DNA of 8,041 nt, from positions 1-8,041 of the forward strand of contig JBDKTJ010000020.1 of assembly GCA_039698075.1 (NCBI GenBank), in the 5' to 3' direction. Below the pieces are notes generated by a model. The model worked only from the letters and a program-made list of their open reading frames with translations. It did no database searches and was not told the DNA's origin. Position numbers and translations under genes: made by a program. This DNA comes from JAJFVC01 sp039698075 (GTDB taxonomy: Bacteria > Planctomycetota > Planctomycetia > Pirellulales > Thermoguttaceae). Below, in pieces: positions 1 to 4,406 of the stretch; the stretch's first letter is position 1; each line of letters starts with the position of its first letter.

Positions 1-591
1 TTCGGGATTGCCATTGACGTCGACCGCCGCAGGAACGGGCCGAGTGCCGACGGTGGCCGTACCCGCGGTGATTTCATCGGGCCGGGAGAAACTCAGGTCG
101 TCGGGCCAGCGGCAAAGTGCCTCGGCCGTTGCGGTGGATGTGGTGGTGGTCAACGTGCGGCGAGGCAGTGGGCTGGTGGATGTGCCGCCGAGGTTTGTCG
201 CGCCGAATTGGCCGGCGGCCGTGCCAGTCGTATAGCCCAGCGGATCGATGACCGCGACGCTGATCGTGCCCACGACGCCTTGCCACAGATCCGGATTGCA
301 CATGCCGCGCACGCGGACTTCTTGCAACGCGGCTCGGCCGCAGGCGCCGGTCCGGTCGGATTTTTCGGTCTCGATCATCGCCAACTTGCCGACGGGAATC
401 AACGCCGCCACGCCCAGCAGCCCGATCGACAGAATGCCGACGGAAATCAGCACTTCGATCAAGCTGATGCCGGAACGGGAAGAAGAGGGATGAGAGATTA
501 GGGATTGGGGATTAGCGACAGCCGCCGACGCTCGGCCTGTCGCCGTTCGCCCTTTTCTAATCCCTAATTCCCAATCCCTAATCCCTCTCAT
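1..591 (-). CDS. PilV/GspI-like minor pseudopilin, 3' end outside window
   Basis: The frame is open from an ATG at 591-589 to the window edge, giving 197 residues with no stop. A prepilin signal reads RSG|ISLIEVLISVGILSIG: cleavage would follow Gly41, and Glu46 is the conserved +5 glutamate before the hydrophobic helix (about 42-60). The following VAALIPVGKLAM and ACGRAALQEVRVRGM resemble PilV-type pseudopilins of planctomycetes; this is family knowledge, with no search done. Minor pseudopilins of this kind prime or cap the pseudopilus in the inner membrane. The start is supported by a strong GGGAGGG Shine-Dalgarno at 605-599, with 8 nt between its GGAGG core and the ATG. The ATG follows the upstream TGA with one base between, so translational coupling is likely. 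The 41-residue leader is unusual: it is mostly encoded by two inverted repeat copies (MRGIRDWELGIRK...ANPQSLISHP). A shorter leader from a downstream start is possible, but I see no ATG before the cleavage site. Confidence 0.85.
   Translation of the reverse strand, partial: MRGIRDWELGIRKGRTATGRASAAVANPQSLISHPSSSRSGISLIEVLISVGILSIGLLGVAALIPVGKLAMIETEKSDRTGACGRAALQEVRVRGMCNPDLWQGVVGTISVAVIDPLGYTTGTAAGQFGATNLGGTSTSPLPRRTLTTTTSTATAEALCRWPDDLSFSRPDEITAGTATVGTRPVPAAVDVNGNPE
515..543. repeat. Inner hairpin in the loop of the long inverted repeat
   Basis: GCGACAG (515-521) pairs with CTGTCGC (537-543). CCG (522-524) and CGG (533-535) can extend the stem with one bulged base, leaving an 8-nt loop. 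The hairpin is GC-rich and would stack within the larger stem-loop. In the protein it gives the leader segment TATGRASAAVA. Confidence 0.6.
562..585 (-). other. G-quadruplex motif directly after the PilV-like start codon
   Basis: On the minus strand four GGG runs (585-583, 578-576, 572-570, 564-562) have loops ATTA, ATT and AATTA. The motif starts 3 nt after the ATG (codons 3-10) and is mutually exclusive with the long hairpin. Confidence 0.55.
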
Positions 592-592
592 C

Positions 593-1657
593 TCACTTCC
601 CTCCCACGCCCTGCATGTCGAGAGCCAGCGTGCGCGACGCGGTGATCGCGTCGGATGCGTTGCCTTTAGAAGAACTGTCGGCCACCTCGCCCGTGGTCAC
701 CAGGCCCGTCTGCGGATTGATGACGACCCAAAAATTGTTCAGGTCTTGGTAGTTCGTCTTGTTGCTTTCGGGCGACGAAGCGTTGTAAGTGTTAAGCATC
801 CGTTCGCGTTTGCCGATCAGCAGGCAGACCGGATCGGTCGGGTACTTTGGGCCCCCGTTGAAATAAAGATATTCGATTGAGCCGCTGGGGCTGAAAAGAA
901 TAATGACGTCTTGTGGCCCGAACATCGTCGTGCCAACGCCCGAGGCGCTCAAGTCGATCACGGCGGCGGTGGGCAATTGGAGCGGTCGGGCTCCGCCTTT
1001 GATAACGTTGTTGGCGGAGGGCAGTCGATTGATGCGGTACGAAACCGTGTTGCCGGTCGCGTCCCAAGGGATGAGTTGGCCGGTGGCAAGGCTCAAGGTG
1101 CCGGTGACGCTATTGGTGACTGTGCTGATGGTGACTGTATACCAGGGACCTTGGCCGTTCAGTTGAATGGTATCGCCTACCGAAATCTGTGATATATCGA
1201 AATCGCTGCTGGTTCCTGTGATGGTCGCCATGGACGGGGTGGTGACGGCGGTGACGACCAACGTGGAGTTTTCCGTCAGTCCGTTGTAGCTTGCCGGGAC
1301 TTCGCATTGGTCGAGCGTCATGGCGCAGGTGCCGGACGTCATGCACCGCAACACGACGCCGCAGGGGCGGCCGAGCTCAATGGCCCGATTGCGGGCGGAG
1401 CTTAAATAGACGTTCAACGTTCGGGCCGCCTCGCGCGTGCGACGCGATTCCGTCGCCGGACGCATCATCGTCGCCACCATGCCCACTAGAATCATCATGA
1501 TCGACACGACGATCAACATTTCGATCAAGGTGAAGCCAGTGGTCAGTGGCCAGTGGCCGGTGGCCAGTGGAGAAGCGACCGGACGTGCAGCGACACCGGA
1601 CGCGCCGCGCCGCTCGCCCTCGACTCGATTCATGCTCGTCGCCTTCAAAACTCGCAT
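593..1657 (-). CDS. GspH/FimT-like pseudopilin with repeat-encoded leader
   Basis: This 354-residue protein carries a prepilin signal TTG|FTLIEMLIVVSIMMILVG, with cleavage after Gly41 and Glu46 at +5. The segment EAARTLNVYLSSARNRAIELG (about 76-96) is the GspH/FimT-type region after the helix, and VIILFSPSGSIEYLYF (251-266) fits the beta-rich C-terminal domain of that family. It would be a minor pseudopilin of the pilus or secretion machine, anchored in the inner membrane before assembly. At 354 residues it is longer than typical GspH (roughly 150-200 from memory), with extra Thr/Ser-rich sequence around 125-210. Cysteines at 99, 105, 111 and 118 could form disulfides outside the cytoplasm (inference). 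It lies 12 nt after the GspG-like gene. The start is uncertain: the first ATG has no good Shine-Dalgarno, while Met9 (ATG at 1633) has GAAGG 8 nt upstream. Leader residues about 29-41 are translated from heptamer repeat DNA. Confidence 0.88.
   Translation of the reverse strand: MRVLKATSMNRVEGERRGASGVAARPVASPLATGHWPLTTGFTLIEMLIVVSIMMILVGMVATMMRPATESRRTREAARTLNVYLSSARNRAIELGRPCGVVLRCMTSGTCAMTLDQCEVPASYNGLTENSTLVVTAVTTPSMATITGTSSDFDISQISVGDTIQLNGQGPWYTVTISTVTNSVTGTLSLATGQLIPWDATGNTVSYRINRLPSANNVIKGGARPLQLPTAAVIDLSASGVGTTMFGPQDVIILFSPSGSIEYLYFNGGPKYPTDPVCLLIGKRERMLNTYNASSPESNKTNYQDLNNFWVVINPQTGLVTTGEVADSSSKGNASDAITASRTLALDMQGVGGK
1536..1570. repeat. Heptamer repeat inside the GspH-like leader
   Basis: Four GTGGYCR heptamers (1539-1566 on the plus strand) plus flanking partial units. 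On the coding strand this reads CCACTGGCC... and is translated as PLATGHWPLTTG. It ends directly at the Gly-1 codon (GGC, 1537-1535) of the prepilin cleavage site. The coding strand here carries the YGRCCAC orientation, opposite to the copy in the GspG-like leader; a TGA present in the unit is out of frame. Confidence 0.85.
1642..1646 (-). promoter_or_regulatory. Ribosome binding site favouring an internal start of the GspH-like gene
   Basis: GAAGG on the minus strand lies 8 nt upstream of the ATG at 1633-1631 (Met9 of the longer reading). The ATG at 1657 has only a GAGCAGCGG stretch before it. The shorter start would give a 346-residue protein with a 33-residue leader. The longer start leaves a tighter 12-nt junction with the upstream gene, so I left the choice open. 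Confidence 0.4.
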
Positions 1658-1669
1658 GTTGCCGCTGCT

Positions 1670-2758
1670 CTATTGATGGTTCGTGATGTTGTCGAGATGA
1701 CAACCGACAGCCGTTGTTTTATCGTTAGCCTCGTTCGTCGGCTTGCCGCGAGTGTTATAGTTTGAATCAAAGGGATTTCCCTTACTATTAGACCAAGAGT
1801 ACCCATTAATGCGGTCAAGTCCATATTGGCCGTCGGGACCGGCAGAGTAAATCAAAGGGAATAATTGAAATGCAGATAAGTCGCTCTTTCTCGGATCGAA
1901 GGGATCATGATCTGCCAACAACGTTTTTTTCCCCGGTGTGGAGCTTGCTTTCCATCTGGCTACCCCGGAATCGGAGGAAATATCAACATCCGTATCTGTT
2001 GCCACTCCGGATTGAATTTCTGATGCACCATTGAATCCGTTGGCGGGGCAATTACTATATCCAGGAGCACAGCGGAACCACATAATGGGCCGTCCCCAAC
2101 CATCAATAAAAACAGGACGGGTTACAGTTGACCCATTACTAATTGTTCCGCTGACAGTTCCAATTTCATTTTGGTGAAATTGTTCCATAGCCTCAGGATT
2201 ACCAATACTGACGATTAAATAGAGACACTGCGCGGACGGGCATACCTCGTCAGTTGGCTCATAGCTTTTATACATAGAATGTAGAGTTGGTTCTGGGATA
2301 CAACTGGTGATTGAACCAGCACCGGTACACCAAGAATAGGACGAATATGGACCGGAAAGAATATCTGAGACGCAATCAGGCATTTCCATTCGCATAAGAT
2401 CTCGAACGGAATCCAGTCGTATCTGTGCCGCTGTCTTGGGATTGGTGCCAGCCGGGATTGCGACCGGCACTCTGCGGGTCAAATACGACTCGTAGCGGGT
2501 CATGATAATATTGTTCAGCTTGGCGATCGTGGCTTTGGTGGCCGATTCGCGGCCCGTTTCCCGCGCGGAACGCAATACGCCCAACACCATGCCCGCTAGA
2601 ATGCCAATGATCGTAATCGTCACCAACAACTCGACCAGCGTAAAGCCGAAAGACGAACGGCGGGCATCACGCGATCGACTCACGCGGCAAGAAACCCCAA
2701 CACCCTGACCACTGGCCACCGGCCACCGACCACTGATCGATCGTGTTTGGTTCTTCAT
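1670..2758 (-). CDS. GspG-like pseudopilin with composition break
   Basis: This 362-residue protein has a prepilin signal SSFG|FTLVELLVTITIIGILAG, with cleavage after Gly38 and Glu43 at +5. FIDGWGRPIMW (217-227) and YSAGPDGQYGLD (304-315) match the GspG-type pattern of a Trp-Gly-Arg-Pro turn and a late SAGPDG segment. It could be the main pseudopilin of this set, polymerised by PilB and PilC, but it is far longer than classical GspG (about 140 residues). Cysteines at 129, 144, 153, 173, 178, 230, 237 and 353 suggest disulfides in the exported domain. The start at 2758 has GAGG 7 nt upstream. Leader residues 9-18 (SGRWPVASGQ) are translated heptamer repeat. Codons up to about residue 105 are GC-rich like the neighbours (one 60-nt line, 2521-2580, is 67% GC), but the rest is much more AT-rich (2101-2220 is 37.5%). 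This suggests a distinct origin for the C-terminal domain. Exact subunit role is uncertain. Confidence 0.88.
   Translation of the reverse strand: MKNQTRSISGRWPVASGQGVGVSCRVSRSRDARRSSFGFTLVELLVTITIIGILAGMVLGVLRSARETGRESATKATIAKLNNIIMTRYESYLTRRVPVAIPAGTNPKTAAQIRLDSVRDLMRMEMPDCVSDILSGPYSSYSWCTGAGSITSCIPEPTLHSMYKSYEPTDEVCPSAQCLYLIVSIGNPEAMEQFHQNEIGTVSGTISNGSTVTRPVFIDGWGRPIMWFRCAPGYSNCPANGFNGASEIQSGVATDTDVDISSDSGVARWKASSTPGKKTLLADHDPFDPRKSDLSAFQLFPLIYSAGPDGQYGLDRINGYSWSNSKGNPFDSNYNTRGKPTNEANDKTTAVGCHLDNITNHQ
2706..2733. repeat. Heptamer repeat inside the GspG-like leader
   Basis: Four consecutive units TGACCAC, TGGCCAC, CGGCCAC and CGACCAC on the plus strand. The coding strand reads GTGGYCR, which has no stop codon in any frame, and gives the leader residues SGRWPVASGQ. 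It lies about 20 codons before the prepilin cleavage site. Confidence 0.85.
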
Positions 2759-2772
2759 GGTTACGCCTCTTC

Positions 2773-2787
2773 TGGCACGCGGCTTGC
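2773..2787 (+). promoter_or_regulatory. Sigma-54-like -24/-12 match, pointing away from the pseudopilins
   Basis: TGGCAC, 5 nt, then TTGC: the core of the RpoN promoter consensus with correct spacing. It is on the plus strand, so a transcript would run through the repeats and antisense to pilC. No gene on that strand is supported. It may be chance. Confidence 0.2.
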
Positions 2788-2877
2788 CCTTGCGTCCAAA
2801 AGTTCTCGTCCTAACGCTCTCGGCTTACACTTGCGTTCAAAAAGCCCTCACCCTAACCCTCTCCCGGAGGGAGAGGG
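2781..2877. repeat. REP-like CCCTCACCCTAACCCTCTCCC element with hairpin and diverged tandem copy
   Basis: A 41-bp unit at 2781-2821 is repeated with about 80% identity at 2822-2863 (GGCTT...CTTGCGT.CAAAA...CTC..CCTAAC.CTCTC). The second copy carries the CCCTCACCCTAACCCTCTCCC string, which I recall as a common intergenic repeat in many bacteria. It runs into a 9-bp perfect hairpin, 2857-2865 with 2869-2877, loop GGA. On the transcribed strand the stem is followed 13 nt later by CTTTTT, so weak termination or mRNA-end protection after pilC is possible but unproven. Confidence 0.75.
2845..2865 (-). other. G-quadruplex motif in the REP-like element
   Basis: On the minus (transcribed sense) strand there are four GGG runs separated by the 3-nt loops AGA, TTA and TGA. 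This meets the usual G3+ with loops 1-7 rule. It competes with the overlapping 2857-2877 hairpin. Confidence 0.6.
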
Positions 2878-2890
2878 GACTAAAACTTTC

Positions 2891-2960
2891 TGGCCACTGA
2901 CCACTGGCCACTGACCACTGGCCACTGACCACCGGCCACTGACCACTGACCACCGGCCAC
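2891..2960. repeat. Ten-unit heptamer tandem array between pilC and the GspG-like gene
   Basis: Exactly ten consecutive YGRCCAC heptamers, 70 bp with no interruption. Most alternate TGGCCAC and TGACCAC; units 7 and 10 start with C. The array begins 14 nt past the pilC stop codon, separated from it by a GGGAGGGATTAG stretch that belongs to the other repeat family. The same heptamer appears in two pseudopilin leaders. Confidence 0.95.
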
Positions 2961-2974
2961 TAATCCCTCCCGCG

Positions 2975-4300
2975 TTACGACAATTTTTGAATCAGGGCAA
3001 TCAACGGCAGGAACAGGGCGATGACGATGAAGCCGACCATACCGCCGAGGCAGATAATCAACAATGGTTCCATCAAGCTCATCAAGCTGTCGGTCAGCAC
3101 GGCTACTTCGTCGTCGTAGGTGTCGGCCACTTTGTAGAGCATTGTGTCCAGCTCGCCCGTCTCCTCGCCGACGTCGACCATGTTGACCACCATGTCGTCG
3201 ACGATGCGTTTGTTCATTTTGGTCAGGTACATCAGCGCGCCGAAAATCGGCGGATAGCACGTCCAGAAAAACAGGGCCATCGGATGGAACGCCGGGCGGG
3301 AGTTTTCCTTCATCGGCTTGGCGATCGACTCGCCCTCGCGGATGGCTTCGTAGATCTTTTGGAACATCACCTCGAACACGGCGTTGCCCGAAGTCTCTTT
3401 GGTGATGTTCAAGGATTCGAGGATGGGCACGCCGCTGGCGACCAGGGTGCCGAGGGTTCGCATGGTTCGGGCGACGATGTTTTTTTCGATCAGGGGACCG
3501 AAGATGGGCATCTTGATGATGAACATGTCCCAGCCCATGCGTCCGGCGGAAAACTTCCGGAGCAGCTTGAGCGCCAGCCAAATCGACAGCGGAATGCCCG
3601 GCAACAAGTACCAGTAGTTGACCACCAAGTTTGAAATGGTGATGAGCGTCTGGGTCATGGCGGGCAGGGTGGTGCCGAAGTCTTTGAAGATTTTTTCGAA
3701 CGAGGGCACGATCTTCAACATGATGAAGACCAAAATGCCGACGGCGAACGTGACGACGGTGATCGGGTAGACCAACGCGCCTTTGACCTTGCGACGGAGG
3801 GCTTCGGACCGCTCCTGGAACTCGGCCAATCGTTTCAGAATGACTTCCAAGGCGCCGCCGGCCTCACCGGCCTTGATCATGTTGACGTACAGGCGGTTGA
3901 AGGCTTTCGGGCACTTGGACATCGCCTCGGACAGCGTCGAACCGCTTTCAATCTCGTCGCAGACGTCGATCAGGGCGTTTTTCAGGGCTCCGGGCTGCGC
4001 TTGTTCCTGCAAGATTTTGAGGCTGCGGAGAATCGGCAGACCGGCGTCCTGCAAGATCGAGAGCTGCCGGGTGAAGGTGGTGAGGGTTTTGGAGTTGACG
4101 CCGCCGAGGGCGAACGTTTTGCCCTTGTTGGCGGCTTTTTTTTGCGCGGCGTTCTTGCGGCCTTTTTTGATCGAGATCTTCGTGACGAAATAGCCCATCT
4201 GCCGGATCGTGGCTTGGGCTTCGTCTTGGCTCGGCGCGTCAACGACGTCCTTGATCTCCTGGCCGGTGGCGTCCATCGCCTCGTATTGATAGGTCGGCAT
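2975..4300 (-). CDS. pilC: PilC/GspF inner-membrane platform protein
   Basis: This 441-residue protein has the full T2SSF layout. An N-terminal MPTYQYEAMDATGQEIKD segment is followed by a Lys/Ala-rich linker (about 44-62). The first GspF domain starts at FTRQLSILQDAGLPILRSL (76-94), with a membrane helix at about 178-196 and a second at about 226-246. A repeat of the domain (RTMRTLGTLVASGVPILESL, 278-297) ends in VDVGEETGELDTML, with a final membrane helix at about 412-434. PilC is the platform on which the assembly ATPase acts to insert or remove pilin subunits. The start at 4300 has AAGGAG 8 nt upstream. Residues about 337-360 form a hydrophobic, aromatic stretch (FHPMALFFWTCYPPIFGALMYL) inside the second domain, where the classical family is polar. 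It lies 106 nt after pilB and 216 nt before the first pseudopilin. Confidence 0.96.
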   Translation of the reverse strand: MPTYQYEAMDATGQEIKDVVDAPSQDEAQATIRQMGYFVTKISIKKGRKNAAQKKAANKGKTFALGGVNSKTLTTFTRQLSILQDAGLPILRSLKILQEQAQPGALKNALIDVCDEIESGSTLSEAMSKCPKAFNRLYVNMIKAGEAGGALEVILKRLAEFQERSEALRRKVKGALVYPITVVTFAVGILVFIMLKIVPSFEKIFKDFGTTLPAMTQTLITISNLVVNYWYLLPGIPLSIWLALKLLRKFSAGRMGWDMFIIKMPIFGPLIEKNIVARTMRTLGTLVASGVPILESLNITKETSGNAVFEVMFQKIYEAIREGESIAKPMKENSRPAFHPMALFFWTCYPPIFGALMYLTKMNKRIVDDMVVNMVDVGEETGELDTMLYKVADTYDDEVAVLTDSLMSLMEPLLIICLGGMVGFIVIALFLPLIALIQKLS

Positions 4301-4308
4301 GGTCGTGG

Positions 4309-4314
4309 CTCCTT
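4309..4314 (-). promoter_or_regulatory. Ribosome binding site of pilC
   Basis: AAGGAG on the minus strand lies 8 nt upstream of the ATG at 4300. It is the strongest Shine-Dalgarno in the window and fixes the start at MPTYQYE. Confidence 0.7.
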
Positions 4315-4378
4315 GTGCCGCGTATCCGCGATTCTTATGTCGAAAACCGTTGCGTGGCCGCGACGGCTCTTGTGCTTT

Positions 4379-4400
4379 CTAATCCCTAATCCCCAATCCC
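4379..4400. repeat. Single copy of the ATTAGGGATTGGG-family repeat after pilB
   Basis: On the minus strand, GAGAGAGGGATTGGGG follows the pilB stop codon (4409-4407) at once and continues ATTAGGGATTAGAAA. It matches the arm next to the stop codon of the GspH-like gene. The rest of the 106-nt gap to pilC holds only the pilC ribosome binding site and a small GCCG/CGGC hairpin; I see no convincing promoter. Confidence 0.75.
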
Positions 4401-4406
4401 TCTCTC

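Larger units (their letters stand above)
489..592. repeat. Long inverted repeat (two ATTAGGGATTGGG-family copies) spanning the PilV-like start codon
   Basis: The arm at 489-515 is the reverse complement of 564-592 except for one mismatch and a 2-nt bulge, so 26 of 27 bases of the shorter arm can pair. The 48-nt loop holds a smaller hairpin. Both arms and the loop are translated as part of the leader of the PilV-like gene, and the start codon (591-589) lies within one arm. The same unit recurs singly after pilB and in degenerate inverted form after the terminal ATPase gene. Confidence 0.85.

Noticed and set aside
489..592. Inverted repeat considered as an insertion-sequence end or a terminator
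   Set aside because: There is no transposase and no visible target duplication, no T-run follows, and the element is read through as codons of the PilV-like gene.
2891..2960. Heptamer array considered as a CRISPR array or origin iterons
   Set aside because: There are no spacers, the unit is only 7 bp, and there are no cas, rep or dnaA genes or DnaA boxes nearby. Copies also lie inside coding regions.
2880..3581. Minus-strand open frame ending in GQWSVAGGQWPVVSGQ-like sequence
   Set aside because: Out-of-frame reading of pilC that runs into the heptamer array, which is stop-free on that strand. The repeat peptide is real DNA signal but not evidence of a gene.
2987..3634. Plus-strand open frame of 215 codons over pilC
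   Set aside because: Antisense shadow of pilC with the same His/Gln/Val-rich pattern and no recognisable domain.
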